Shown: positions 11,060 to 22,945, counted from the first letter of the stretch. The stretch: DNA of 64,000 nucleotides from Ovis canadensis (GCF_042477335.2 NC_091254.1:99473001-99537000), one strand, 5' to 3'. The notes: generated by a model not told the origin, from the letters alone. Numbers and translations are program-made.

Positions 11060-12652
11060 GACTAGACATGTCAGTTCAGCTCAGTGCAGTCGCTCAGTCG
11101 TGTCTGACTCTCTGCGACCCCATGAATCGCAGCACACCAGGCCTCCCTGTCCATCATCAACTCCCGGAGTTCACTCAGACTCACATCCATCGAGTCCGTG
11201 ATGCCATCCAGCCATCTCATCCTCGGTCGTCCCCTTCTCCTCCTGACCCCCATCCCTCCCAGCATCAGAGTCTTTTCCAATGAGTCAACTCTTCTCATGA
11301 AGTGGCCAAAGTACTGGAGTTTCAGCCTTAGCATCATTCCCTCCAAAGAAATCCCAGGGTTGATCTCCTTCAGAATGGACTGGTTGGATCTCCTTGCAGT
11401 CCAAGGGACTCTCAAGAGTCTTCTCCAACACCACAGTTCAAAAGCAACAATTCTTCGGCGCTCAGCCTTCTTCACAGTCCAACTCTCACATCCATACATG
11501 ACCACTGGAAAAACCATAGCCTTGACCAGACGGACATTAGTCAGCAAAGTAATGTCTCTGCTTTTGAATATGCTATCTAGGTTGGTCATAATTTTTCTTC
11601 CAAGGAGTAAGCGTCTTTTAATTTCATGGCTGCAATCACCACCTGCAGTGATTTTGGAGCCCAAAAGATAAAGTCTGACACTGTTTCCACTGTTTCCCCA
11701 TCTATTTCCCATGAAGTGATGGGACCGGATGCCATGATCTTCGTTTTCTGAATGTTGAGCTTTAAGCCAACTTTTTCAGTCTCCTCTTTCACTTTCATCA
11801 AGAGGCTCTTTAGTTCTTCTTCACTTTCTGCCAAAAGGGTGGTATCATCTGCATATCTGAGGTTATGGATATTTCTCCCAGCAATCTTGATTCCAGCTTG
11901 TGTTTCTTCCAGTCCAGCGTGTCTCATGATGTATTCTGCATATAAGTTAAATAAGCAGGGTGACAATACATAGCCCTGACGTACTCCTTTTCCTATTTGG
12001 AACCAGTCTGTTGTTCCATGTCCAGTTCTAACTGTTGCTTCCTGACCTGCATACAGATTTCTCAAGAGGCAGGTCAGGTGGTCTAATATTCCCATCTCTT
12101 TCAGAATTTTCCACAGTTTATTATGATCCACACAGTCAAAGGCTTTGGCATAGTCAATAAAGCAGAAATAGATGTTTTTCTGGAACTCTCTTGCTTTTTC
12201 CAAGATCCAGCGGATGTTGGCAATTTGATCTCTGGTTCCTCTGCCTTTTCTAAAGCCAGCTTGAACATCAGGAAGTTCACGGTTCACACATTGTTAAAGC
12301 CTGGCTTGGAGAATTTTGAGCATTACTTTACTAGCGTGTGTGATGAGTGCAATTGTGCGGTAGTTTGAGCATTCTTTGGCATTGCCTTTCTTTGAGATTA
12401 GAATGAAAACTGACCTTTTCCAGTCCTGTGGCCACTGCTGAGTTTTCCAAATTTGCTGGCATATTGAGTGCAGCACTTTCACAGCATCATCTTTCAGGAT
12501 TTGAAACAGCTCAACTGGAATTCCATCACCTCCCCTAGCTTTGCTCGTAGTGATGCTTTCTAAGGCCCCCTTGACTTCACATTCCAGGATGTCTGGCTCT
12601 AGATGAGTGATCACACCATCGTGATTATCCGGGTGGTGAAGACTAGACGTGT
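11060..12652 (-). mobile_element. BovB LINE, 5'-truncated, with target-site duplication
   Basis: The element body is 11072-12640 (1,569 bp), read on the minus strand. It is flanked by 12-bp repeats at 11060-11071 and 12641-12652 that differ by one transition. It runs from the 3' tail ('tcagttcag ... gtcgctcagtcgtgt') through the C-terminal region into the reverse-transcriptase domain and stops before the endonuclease. Full-length BovB is about 3.2 kb, so roughly half is missing at the 5' end. Its well-kept sequence suggests it is younger than most other LINE pieces here. Confidence 0.95.
11072..12614 (-). pseudogene. BovB reverse transcriptase, broken
   Basis: The RT of an RTE-class non-LTR retrotransposon, which copies BovB and probably SINE RNA into the genome by target-primed reverse transcription. 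Reading on the minus strand, 12614-12294 carries the N-terminal RT part (CSNYRTIALI region). A single in-frame stop at 12294-12296 replaces a Gln codon, and the frame then continues 12287-11586 with FIDYAKAFD (catalytic block A), GVRQGYVLSP (block B) and the catalytic YADD (about 11844-11855). A frameshift lies between about 11586 and 11712. The C-terminal region with the [13 protein letters not shown] motif continues in another frame to 11071. The endonuclease domain is absent, so the copy cannot be active. Confidence 0.92.
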
Positions 12653-12694
12653 AGGCTCCTTTAAAATCCTGATTTTTCTTTTCTGTGTTCTTCT

Positions 12695-12830
12695 CAACTA
12701 AGCGTCAGTTTTATCGACTGTAAAATGGGCATAATAATAGTATTTTCATCCCAGGTAGGGCTGGTCTCGAATGATGCCTATGTAACACAAAGCATAGTAT
12801 AAGTTTTATTATGCAAAAAGTCCGCACAAG
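12695..12830 (-). mobile_element. MIR-like SINE fragment
   Basis: 'cgtcagttttatcgactgt' then 'aaaatgggcataataatagt' is the antisense MIR core (cctcagtttcctcatctgtaaaatggggataataatag). The downstream part is more diverged. It begins about 40 bp beyond the BovB target-site duplication. Confidence 0.6.
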
Positions 12831-13738
12831 AAAAAGATTGCCTAAAATAGCTCTTTAAGACAAGAAAAGGACTCCCTATGGAGAAAATGAAAAACATGTA
12901 CGTTTCTGCAATGGACTGTCTTCTGGAGGAAGAGGAGGCCCTGTCCACAGCCTCCATCGGGCTGAAGCATCATACTTGTAGAACAGCCTTAGGGATGAGC
13001 ACGCTCGGGTCCACCTGGGGAGAAGCCAGCACAGCAGACTTCAGGGCCAACGCCCAGAAAGCGCCCAAGGCTGAGTGTCCTTTATCCCACTAAGTGTGCT
13101 CACCATTCCCGTGCTGGCTGCCAGCATGCCTGCAGGACGAAAAGGGCCAGGCGTGCATGCTGAGGGCGGCTGCTTCCAACAACTGGTCCCATGCACCAAA
13201 CTGGGGGAAACTATTGCAGCTGGAGTCGAGGGTCTGGCCGGTGGGCTGATGGTTATCCAAGGTCGGGGCAAATACTGCAAACGTGTAAGACGCGCTCTAA
13301 CCAGACGTCGTGAGTCCCTAGCTCAGCGCGTAGAGATCTCCGAGGACTAGAGCTCAGACGTGAATGTGGGCTCTGACACTGCCCACTGATGGTGCAGCCG
13401 CCTGGAGGGTTAGATGTCTCCCCTAGGCAGGCCCCCCAGCCTCAGTGTGTGTGTGTATGTGTCTGTCTGTCTGTCTTTCTCCCTTGGTCTTTCCCAACGC
13501 TGGGCTCTTTGCTGAGCCGAAGGTCGGCTTTTCTTCCTCCAGGTAGGTTCCCGTACTCTAAAGCTTCTGCCCTAGCGGGTGGTACATCCTACCTCGGGGA
13601 CAAGGACGACCGGCAGCCAATGTCATTGAGGCCCTCGGATGTGAACCCCCTCTCTTCCCACCAACTCTGTGCTGCTGGCACGGTTGGTGCCCCCACCCCC
13701 GCTTTATAAACAGGGAGGCTGTGACTTAGAGAACAAGC
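12831..13738. other. Unique sequence with a possible MIR at 13345-13440
   Basis: 'agctcagacgtgaatgtggg', 'ctctgacactgcccactg' and a 'cccccagcctcagtgtg' end resemble an antisense MIR at 13345-13440 (confidence about 0.4). A short GT run and CTGT repeats follow at 13445-13475. No gene recognised. Confidence 0.4.
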
Positions 13739-13957
13739 GTGCGTACACGCGTGCTAAGTCGCTTCAGTCGTGTCCAACTCTTTGCCACCCCGTAGACTAG
13801 CCTGCCAGGCTCCTCTGTCCGTAGGATTCTCCAGGCAGGAACACTGGAGTGGGTTGCTATTTTCTCCTCCAGGGGATCTTGCTGACCCAGGATCTTGCTG
13901 AGCCCCCTGCACGGGCAGGCGGGTTCCTTACCACTAGCGCCACCTGGGCAGCCCTCG
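13739..13957 (-). mobile_element. Bov-tA SINE (first of a tandem pair)
   Basis: Antisense Bov-tA: 'gtcgcttcagtcgtgtccaa' tail region, 'gattctccaggcaggaac', 'ctccaggggatcttgctgac' and the tRNA-like head ending 'gccacctgggcagcc'. A short tandem duplication of 'gacccaggatcttgctgag' type sequence occurs near 13880-13905. Confidence 0.88.
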
Positions 13958-13977
13958 AGGAACGTGCTGTCCTCCGT

Positions 13978-14183
13978 CATTCAGCCATCTGACTGCGATG
14001 CGACCCCACGCACTGCAGCCGCCAGGCTCCTCTGACCTTGAGATTCTCCAGGCAGGAACCCTGGAGTGGGTTGCCATGCCCTCCTCCAGGGGGTCTTCCC
14101 AACCCGGGGATCGAACCAGCATCTCCATCGTCTCCTGCATCACAGGCAGGTGCTTTACCGCTGAGCCACGGGGGAAGCTGGGG
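13978..14183 (-). mobile_element. Bov-tA SINE (second of a tandem pair)
   Basis: Same orientation as the preceding copy, separated by about 20 bp. Landmarks: 'gcgaccccacgcactgcag', 'gattctccaggcaggaac', 'gggttgccatgccctcctcc' and 'gctgagccacgggggaagc'. An 8-bp repeat (gaacaagc) occurs just left of the first copy (13731-13738) and just right of this one (14184-14191), so the pair may have inserted as a unit. Confidence 0.88.
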
Positions 14184-14191
14184 GAACAAGC

Positions 14192-16679
14192 CTGTCTCCT
14201 AAACAGATTCTGGAGGAGAACTTGAGCCCCGGAACCTGCAGCCTCGAGGGTGAGGCCAGCATCCCCCTGCCTTCAATCACCAGGTCTGCAGCACGACCAC
14301 TAGAACCACACATGGAGTTAAGATATTTTAAAATCCACCTTAGGACAAGTGTCTGAGTGTCCGCTGTGAAACCCCACAGACCCAAAACCTCACAGGCGTA
14401 ACTAACGCCTGAGAGGTCCACCAAGTTCATCGGGGGAGGAGAGAAGCCTCTCTGAGCTGCCAGGTGAAGCGGGAACTCTTCGTAGAATTATTTGAAATTA
14501 GCCTTCTAAGGAAGAGCATTTACTGAGGGTCTGAGTCTCGGGGTTTTCTCTGCTGCTGTACGTCATTTCTTTCCTTCTCTTCTCTCAGACAAGTAAGAAT
14601 ATTAACAAGCCCACACCGGAACCGCTTGAAAATGGCTCTGTTTTTACATGTTGCAGTGTCCGACCCCCATCAGCACACAGCGAAAGGTCAGGGGTCCGTC
14701 TGTACATTCACGGAACACTTATTCTCTCCTTGTGGATTTACTCACATTAATAATCAGCTAACGAGCTCAACACATATCTCTGGAGTGTTCGACAGAAGAT
14801 ATTAGAGGTTTTGCCAGGTCCCCGGGGTACAGCAGCACAGAACTCGGATCTGATTCATCTTCCTGGACTGTTTATATATTTCTCCACAAGCTCTGATGGT
14901 CCGATAAGAAATTCATTCTTGTCTTTCTTTCTTTCGGTTCATGCCTTCCTCTCCAGTCCATGGAAAACTTTATTAAAATAGCTTAACTCTGTTACCCCAG
15001 AAGCACAAGGTGTTAATTTAAAAGTGGAGTAGTGTTTGGCTCCTGAAAGTCACAGGGTCACCAGACTGGGACTCAGAAAGCCCACCCTGCTGCGCCCCAC
15101 CCCCCGAGTCTTGTTCTATTAACAGTGCGTGGCCCAGGGCGTCAGCCCCGTGGCTGGACCGCCTCCCGCCAGAGGCTCACTTTGGAAATGGTCATCAAAT
15201 CCGTCCTCTCGGGACGGTCCCTGTGAGGTTCCTGGTGACGGGACGGGGGAAGGGGCCCCTGGGGTCCTGTGTCAGCGTGAAGGGCAGGGAGAAGGGGCCA
15301 GTGCTGAGAAGGGGAGGGAACAGCAGCTGCGGGGAGGGCCCTGCCCCCCGCAGAGCCACTGGGTCCATGCTGAGTGCCCCGGCAGGGTGGGCACTGGGGA
15401 TGCCTGGGGCCCACGGCACACCCCATGCCCCCCGGAACCGCCTGCCAGACGTGAGCCCCTGAGGAGGCGCCCATGAGATTCTGCATGCAGACTTTGGGGA
15501 GCAGGCAGGTTCTCCTTTCTCTCTTCTTTTTCCTATTTTCTGTGGCCTGTCTTCTCCGTGACCTCCACCCCGCTGTGAAGGGGTCTGTGCTGGGCTGCGG
15601 GTGGAGGCGCAGCCAGGAACCAGGTGGGGGGCTGTTCGTGGAGACGCTTGTTCCGGAGCGCCGATGCTGTGTCTGTATCGTAACTCACACCAGGTCCTGA
15701 ACCGGAGGGGCTGCGCTCCAGGTGGGGGCTGGGGGCAGGGGAGGTGCAGCTCTGACCCCACGCCTCGCTCCTCCCCTCGGCAGGTGGGCCAGAGTGGAGG
15801 GCAAGGCCAGAATGCAGGCCCAGCTGCAGGGAGGACCGTTAAGAATGAGTCCAGCCACCCGGCTGCCTCCATGGTGAGGCCATCCAGGAGGAGCCCGGCT
15901 TCCTTCTGCAGCGGCTTGGGGTCCTTCGGGCCACGTGTGTCCTGGAAGGACACAGCCTGGCAGGTGCAATGGTGCAGGAGACAGAGGCCGTGTTAGGCGC
16001 TCAGGAAGGGGGGCGGGGAGCAGGGCTGGGGGCTCGGGGCTGCAGTGCAGCCCGGCCCCACCCCTGAGATGCCCACACTCGGGTGCCATCCTGAGAGTTC
16101 AATCCAGGAACACACACTTACAGAGCCTCTCGGCCTGCAGCGAGGTGTCCCTGACCTGCACCAGTCACCTGTGACCCTGGCAGGGAACAGCCAGGAGGCC
16201 TGCCTGGAGGAGGGGCCCCTGGCTAAGCTGGAAGGATGCTGGGCTGTGAGGAGGCAGGAGGACCTCCTGGCCAGGTGGGCAGAATGGGTAGGGGAGGGTG
16301 CGGGGCCCTTGTGAGTTAGACGGAGGTGCCAGGAGGGGCTCGGCAGTGGGCTTTGTGGGGCACTGGTGATGGGTGAGGACGGAGCCACTCAGGCTTTGTT
16401 CGGGGTGAGGAGGGTGATGAGCAGGCTGGCAGCTAGGCGATGCTGGGGAGGCAGGGAGGCCCCGAAGAACCCCACGAAGGCAGCAAAGTCAGCTGGGGTT
16501 GGAGAGGAGAGAGGATGGAGTCGGGCTTCCCCTGCATTCCCAGGGAGAGAATTCATGAAAGCGCTCAGGGTCGATGGAAGGAGTGTGTCTTTCCAGAAAA
16601 AAATGAGTGAATAACTCTATTCTCACCCGCAGTTCAGTGCGAACATTTCCTATCTTGTTCTACGTGTTTAGTCAGATGC
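14192..16679. other. Unique sequence, GC-rich from about 15050
   Basis: The segment 14430-15030 is AT-leaning and featureless. From 15050 to 16570 it is GC-rich with several overlapping open frames (longest 15195-15953 minus), none with a recognisable domain. No repeats recognised. Confidence 0.4.
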
Positions 16680-17297
16680 TGTTAGAATCCAGTCCCTGTG
16701 GCTGCCGTGATGAAACTCCACAGACCAGGCGTTAAGGCAGTGGAAATCCCGTCTCCCCGTCTGGAGGTTGAGGGCCGAGAGCAAGGCCCGCAGACTGGCC
16801 GTGACGGAGGGCCTGCCCCCACGCCTCTGCACCCCCCCCGGCCTCCCCGGTCCCCGGGTCCCCAGCTCGTGAACACGCCACCCTCTGCCTGCGTCTGCAT
16901 CCAAACCCCTCCTTCTGGGACAGCCACCCACCCCAGAGTGACTCCCTCTTAATAGACCCCATCTGCTACGTGCGCTCAGTAGCTCAGTCGCTCAGCCGTG
17001 TCCCACTCTTTGCCACCCCATGGACTGTATGCAGCCTGTCGGGCTCCTCTGTCCGTGGGATTCTCCAGGCAGGAATACTGGAGTGGGTTGCCCTGCCCTC
17101 CTCCAGGGGATCTTCCTGACCAGGGACTGAACCCCCATCTCCTGCTCTGCAGGTGGATTCTTTTCCTCGCAGCCACCTGGGAAGCCCCATCTGCAATGAC
17201 CTCATCCCCGGATAAGGTCTCACCTCGGGTACCTCAGGTACTCAGGTCCTGAGGATGTCAGCGTGTCTTTTGAGGAGCACACGATTCAACCCGTTAT
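16680..17297 (-). mobile_element. MaLR/MLT1-type LTR split by a SINE
   Basis: Antisense landmarks appear in order: 'ctgtggctgccgtgatg', 'ctccacagaccaggcgtta', 'cgtctggaggttgagg', then after the SINE 'gataaggtctcacctcgg' and 'gagcacacgattcaaccc'. Without the inserted SINE and one target copy it is about 390 bp, the expected length of an MLT1-class LTR. Non-coding. Confidence 0.7.
16967..17184 (-). mobile_element. Bov-tA SINE nested in the MaLR LTR
   Basis: Complete antisense Bov-tA flanked by a perfect 10-bp target-site duplication, ccccatctgc, at 16957-16966 and 17185-17194. Landmarks: 'cagtcgctcagccgtgtcc', 'gattctccaggcaggaatac' and 'agccacctgggaagc'. The nesting shows that the SINE is younger than the LTR. 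Confidence 0.95.
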
Positions 17298-18758
17298 CTC
17301 TGTGATTTTAGGGGTTAAACGTTTTTATTACTTAAAAGCCAGTCCAAGTTTCTAGTTCCCCCACAATCATGAGCTCAGAGGGGACATATTTTGCAAATCC
17401 TGCTCCAAATATCAACCAGAGGAAGCCACCAAGTTGTGAAAAGGTGCTTCTCCCCTCCGCCAGCCTGGATTGGCCCGTGTCTTAGGTGTTGCTGGACATC
17501 TAGGGTTCAAGCTGCGGGTTGGATGGCTTCCCGGATGGACGGACAATGGGGGACCACCCAGACAGACCGCCTGGCCTCCTCACCCCGGATGGACTGCCAG
17601 GGAGGCTCCTCAGCCAGCAACCCCAGCAAAGGGTGTGGAGAAGGGGGCAGAGGCTGGCCAGGCCCCAAGAGAGCACCACAGACCAGCAGCACCGCAGCAC
17701 CAGGGACGAACGGGGCGCCCCAGACCGGCTGCTACGTGGGGACATTGAGGACACGGCCCCCTGCCCCCTGCCTCTCTGTTGTTGCTGCCTCTCCTGAGTT
17801 CTCTCGAGGTCAGTGGTGGCTGCGGGGTTCCAGCCGGGGTGAGTGAGGGCGAGCAGTGTGTCCCTGTGTCCCTGTGCAAGGCTGGCCGCGGGGGTGGACG
17901 CGGGGAACAAGGCAGCCAAGGGCTCCGCTGCCGCGCTGGCGGGGGGCAAAGCCGGTGATCAGCTGACCGCCGGGTCAGTCCCGTCGTCTCCCCGAGCGCA
18001 TGACCATCATGTTCAGAGGAGACTTCAATCCAGGGTGACAGCACAGCACCCCGAAATCACGGTGGGGCAAGATGCAACGCGAGCAATTAACCAAGAAAAA
18101 CTATCCGGGGAGCTACCGAGGAGATAGAGCGGAAAAACAAGCAGGATAATTACACAAAATGCCTCCAGCAACTCAGAGGAAGCGCGGGGCCCAGAATGGC
18201 TGGGAGTAGCTGGATCGCACCCTCTGATCACGGCAATCGGGTGCTTCGAGGAATGCATTTTCTGCGAGAGGGAAGCGTGTTTCGGTCTCCTGGGAGGTGC
18301 GTGTGACAGGGATCTTACAGGGGCAGGGAAAGCTTCCTCACTGAAGACACGGCCCCGAGTCTGGCCTACAGAGTCGGGACGGGAGGAGGATTTCGGTCCC
18401 GGCCATCCTTGTGGTTTCTGAGGGTGGGGCGAGGCGCTCTCACATGGGTGTGAGCAAAGGCAGGCAGCGGGCGGTCTGGAGAACACCTTCTCCCACCTGG
18501 TTTGGTTTGGGGTCGTTCCCAGCCCCCCAGCAACTCCACACCCCAAGTCTTGAGCAAAGCGCTGCTGCTACAGGGACTCACGATACGTGACTCCCCACCC
18601 CTTAAGGGGTCTTGAGACCAGCAGGAGTGGCGAACAGGAGCCCAAATAAACCCACCACAGGCTCAAGGCAGGAGCAAATGCTGATGCTGGGCATGCAACG
18701 ATGGGACCAGGAAGCAAAGGACTCTCTTTTTTCTCAGCCTGAATCTGTAGTTCGTCCT
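17298..18758. other. Unique sequence with a weak CpG-rich block
   Basis: A moderately CpG-dense block lies at about 17690-18005. Overlapping open frames have no recognisable domain. No repeat recognised. Confidence 0.4.
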
Positions 18759-19040
18759 GGGCTCCCCAGGTGACTCGTGGTAAAGAGCCCGCCTGCCAAC
18801 GCAGAGGCTGTGGGTTTGATCCCTGGTCCAGGAAGGTCCCACAGGCCATGACGCAGCGAGGCCCGTGACGCTCTAGAGCCCGCGAGCCACACTGCTGAAG
18901 CCCACGGGCCCCGGGGCCCCTGCTGCACAAGACAGGAGCCGCCGCGGCGAGAAGCCTGAGCCTAGAGGGTGGCCGCCGCTCGGCACGACCAGAGGAAGAC
19001 CCACGCAGCAGCGAGGCCCGGCAGTCATGGAGCCAACGAA
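18759..19040 (+). mobile_element. CHR-like tRNA-derived SINE (cetartiodactyl)
   Basis: 'gggctccccaggtgactc', 'ggtaaagagcccgcctgcc', the B-box-like 'gggtttgatccctggtcc', then 'ctctagagcccgcgagcc', 'actgctgaagcccacggg' and 'gaagacccacgcagcagcg' match the long CHR-type SINE that ends in repeated 'gcaac' like units. It explains the local CpG density. Confidence 0.75.
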
Positions 19041-20717
19041 GCGCGCGCTCAGTCTGCGCTCAGTCCTCGTTTCGCCTCTGAACGCCCCTGGTGGCACAGC
19101 CTGTGGGACACGAGCTGGACCTTAGGGTTTATCGGCGCTGGTTTTGCCCACCTGGAGCCCCCGCGGCGGTCTCTCAGTTCCCTTTTCGCTGATGGGGAAG
19201 CAGATGTCTGCAAAGGCGCCATTTCATCTGCATGCTTTCCAGCACTTTACCTTCAGCACTCTTGAAAAGTAACATATCAAACACACATCCATAAAAAACC
19301 ATAGTTCCGCTACAAGCTTCTTAGCTTAAAAATATGTATGTGTATAGCTAAGTATAACATCTAGAAAGTTGGGAACTAATAAAATGCTTGACTGGCCAGT
19401 GAACTTAATGTCTGAGTAATATATTATTTCACACAAAAGTTTCAGAAATGTTAAAGTTTCTTTTGATCAAGTTTTGTTTAGATATTAAGCCATGTCCCCC
19501 AACGGACCTAATTATATTATTTGTAATCCCATTTAAGATTAATGAATTAAATTAGTCTCATACATTAAGGGTATTCTGTTAACCATAAAAGTACCATATT
19601 GTCTAGGCCAAAACTGTTTTGATGTCGTCAATTTAACTTGATTCAAACAATATTTATGTAGACAGATTATGTACTGATTCAAATATGCGTGCAGGAAACA
19701 CGTCTAATAGCCCCAGTTTAAGATTCTGTGCAAGTTTAAAATGTATACACGATAAAAGATACTTCTGAGTGGATAAGGAACTCTATGGGCACGTATAGTA
19801 TCTCTCACACTGTAGCGGAAGGGTATTCCTTATGTCTGAGGAGGCTATTTTCTACTCTGAATGTCTCTTAAATGCTCATCGGTGGCTTCTCCTCACCTCT
19901 GGGACCAGGGGCCTGGCCAGCGGTGGCCCGCCTGAGGGCCTGGGGCCCCTCATCTGCAGAGTTCGGGGGTGGGACTCACAGGCCCACACTTCCGTGCGTC
20001 GTGGTTCGAGAAAGGCACAGACGCTGCTGCTCCGTCCCACCTTATGAGCAGCCCTGTGCTGACTTCCCAGAGGCTCGTTTCAGCAGCAAGCTCTGACTTT
20101 CACGGGGTCTTGCTTTACACATGCTTTGCAAGGCACTCATGTTCCTTTAGGATGTAGGGTGTAGAATGGACAATGTCTGAGTGAATGAACGGAAGTGAAT
20201 CAGAAGCTGAGGTCAGAGCATCCACACAAGGGCTGCCCTCAGCATCCAGGACGATGGGGCCTTTCTCGAAAGTCTGATAACCCTCGTGAGTTTCTCTTCT
20301 GTTGGAAGCCTTCAAGTTCAGCATGTTCTATTTACACCGAAGTACAATCCTGCCTTATCTGGGACCGTGACAATCACATCTGTCTAGCTTTCTTCTTATT
20401 TTTCATGTCATCAGCACTAAATAAACGTTTGCTCACATCTACTGAGCCCAAGACACTGTCTGGGCCTGGAGTATCCAGTGGTGAATGAAAATAGGGTTTC
20501 AGTCGTTTACCTGCTAAGTTGTCTGTAGAGAGAAAGGCTCTATATCCAGAATTTTTAGTATAAAGAGGTGTTAACGTTAGCAATGGACTGCGTGCCAGAG
20601 CCAGTCCACCCTGTAAGTAAATCCTCCTCGTAAGTCCTTTTGATTTTTATTGGATTAGAAATAACTTCTTGGGCCAGCAGCCAAAGGAAAGCTGTTTGGA
20701 GGGAGATGTGCGGGAGC
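19041..20717. other. Unique sequence, AT-rich 19250-19830
   Basis: No gene or repeat family recognised. The AT-rich middle has almost no open frames. The part from about 20410 to 20490 vaguely resembles an ancient MIR/L2-type repeat, too weak to call. Confidence 0.4.
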
Positions 20718-20999
20718 CTGCCTCGGCTGCAGCCTCTGCTGAAGCTCCAACACTTTGGCCATCGGATGTGACAAGCCGACTCGTTAGAAAAGCCCTGATG
20801 CTGGGAGGGATTGGGGGCAGGAGGAGAAGGGGACGACCGAGGATGAGACGGCTGGATGGCAACACCGACTCGACAGACTGAGTCTGAGTGAACTCCGGGG
20901 GTTGGTGACGGACAGGGAGGCCTGGCGTGCTGCAATTCATGGGGTCGCAGAGTCGGACACGACTGAGCGACTGAACACAGCTTCTGCTTCTGCCTCGGC
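20718..20999 (+). mobile_element. BovB LINE 3' end with target-site duplication
   Basis: Sense-strand BovB 3' end, body 20728-20989: 'gactcgttagaaaagccctg', 'gacgaccgaggatgagacgg', 'ctggatggcaacaccgac', 'gacagggaggcctggcgtgc', 'gagtcggacacgactgagcg'. It is flanked by a perfect 10-bp duplication, ctgcctcggc, at 20718-20727 and 20990-20999. Only the last 260 bp of BovB were integrated. Confidence 0.92.
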
Positions 21000-22698
21000 C
21001 TCCCTCCTCCCCACACTTGTCACTCTGCTCAGAGGTTAAATCCAGAGTCACCACCCTCGAGTCTCAGGGGATGGTCAGGAGGGAAGGGCGTGGGTACCTC
21101 AGAGGGTCAGCGTCCCGTCTCCCCACCCGGGGGCTGTTCACACTGCAGGCGAGAGCGGGCGGAGGGGGCGCCCGCAGACACGCAGGCACGCACATTCCCA
21201 GGGGGACAGCTTTGACAGATTTTGACTTTCAACGGTCGTAAAATGCACAGGGGGCTTTTCCGTGTAACAACATAAATAACTTAATAATTAATGCAAGAGG
21301 TAAAACCAAACAAGTAAACCAAGGCCATTCAGGGACTCAGCGACGCGCTTGCCAGAGACCCCTCCTCCTCTGGAGACGCCCGGCCCATGCGGCTCCAGGG
21401 CTGCGCCTGCCCCTCACGAGTGAGCCCTACTGGGTCCTTGTCGAGCTCCCCCCTGCCCAGCCCTGTCTCTGAGGCTGTGGCGCCCGGGGCCCAGCCTTCA
21501 GCTTATTCCTCCCGCGCCCCTGCCTTTGACCATGGCGCCCGATCTCACGAGGGGATGCAGCCCCCAACCCAGATGCTCAGGTGGGAGGAGCGTGGCGTCA
21601 GAGCCCATGGTCTCAACTTGGTGACCTGGAGTCACAGGCACCCTGGCCCAGGGACGCCGGGGCACCAGTGGACGGGCCAGTCTTCAGTGACACCCGCGGA
21701 CCCCAGGGTCTAAGGTGCTGCCTCGGGGAGGCCCACGGAACAAGTGTGACTCCTGGGGAACGGGGGGCAGTCATGCTCAGGCTGTGGACGTAGGGCGCCC
21801 GGTCAGAAAGCCTACTTGGTGCAAACCCGGCTAGATGGAACCGTGAAAAGCAGCCTGCCTGCCTGAGCAGGTGACGTGCTGGGCAAAAAGCCTCTGTTGG
21901 AAATGCTCCGATTTTAAAACAGGCCTCGTTACAGCCTGTGCGACTTTGCTCAGGAGGCCACAGCAAAGTGCACGGGGCGGCCTCACCCAGGGAAATCTCT
22001 GCTCTCGGTCAGTCCTGGACGCCTCACGTCCAGATCCAGGTGCGGGCTGGCGGGCCCCGAGGCCTCTCCCCTCGGCCGTCTCCCCACCTCGGCCTCTGGG
22101 GTCGTCCCCTGTGTGTGTCTGTGTCCTGACCCCCTCTTCTCTTAAGTCAGACTAGATCGGGGCTCACCCCCGGGACCTCTTTCAAGGCCCAACCCCAAAT
22201 GCAGTGCCTGCCGGAGGTCTCGGGGTCGGGCTCCCGTGTGTGCAGTTTGAGGGTGTGGCGCAGCCGGGGGCACAGCCACGGGAGCAGACGCAGGGCGTGG
22301 CCCACACAGGGCTGCTCTGACCGTTAGGACTTTTTCCAGCGGTGGGAAGCGCGCCCCGCCGGCCCGGGGCTGAGAGCCCAGCAGCGCGGAAAGAGGCTCG
22401 GCAGATCCTCCTGTCCTGCCCTTACTGTGATGCTCGGCTGGCACGAGTGAGGCTGATGCCAACCTGCTCTGTGAAAGGTCTCCAACCCTGGCTGCGCGGG
22501 GCGCTTGCCCTGACTCACGTGCTCTCCCACGGGACCAGCGCCACCTCCCGGGGCGGGGGGCAGAGCTGCAGCCCCCACCCTTGGGGCTTCCCAGGGCCCT
22601 GCTCAATGCTGCGGCCTGCCTGCATCTTCCAGGCCTTCTGGCTGATAATCACAGCATATTCTCCCATTGTGAAAAAGAAATATATACATTCGCATTAA
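21000..22698. other. Unique GC-rich sequence
   Basis: Several overlapping open frames, none with a recognisable domain. A short AT-rich patch lies at 21240-21330. No repeat recognised. Confidence 0.4.
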
Positions 22699-22730
22699 GT
22701 GTGTGTCTGTGTGTGTGTGTGTGTGTGCAT
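22699..22730 (+). repeat. (GT)n microsatellite
   Basis: GT dinucleotide run abutting the 3' tail side of the following antisense SINE, a common arrangement because SINE tails seed microsatellites. A second, shorter run lies at 22960-22982 between the two SINEs. Confidence 0.85.
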
Positions 22731-22945
22731 TGTGCTAAATCACTTCAGTCGTGTCTGACTCTGAGTGATCCCATGGACTGTAGCTCTCCAGACTCCTCTG
22801 TCCATGGGATTCTCCAGGCAAGAATACTGGAAAGCGTTGCCATTTCCTCCTCCAGGGGATCTTCCCGACCCGGGGGCTGAGCTCAAGTCTCTTACGTCTC
22901 CTGCGTGGGCAGGCGGGTTACTGATCACTAGTTCCGCCTGGGGCG
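22731..22945 (-). mobile_element. Bov-tA SINE
   Basis: Antisense copy: 'cacttcagtcgtgtctgac', 'gattctccaggcaagaatac', 'ctccaggggatcttcccg', then a diverged tRNA-like head. First of two same-orientation copies. Confidence 0.9.

Noticed and set aside
13935..13957. CTCF-like motif in the head of a Bov-tA (also near 59680)
   Set aside because: The reverse complement matches the AGGTGGCGC part of the CTCF core, but the important upstream CCA is not present, so the match is too weak.
15195..15953. 252-codon minus-strand frame
   Set aside because: GC-rich chance frame; overlapping frames on both strands, no domain.
19120..19130. Telomere-like ttaggg
   Set aside because: A single hexamer, not an interstitial telomeric array.
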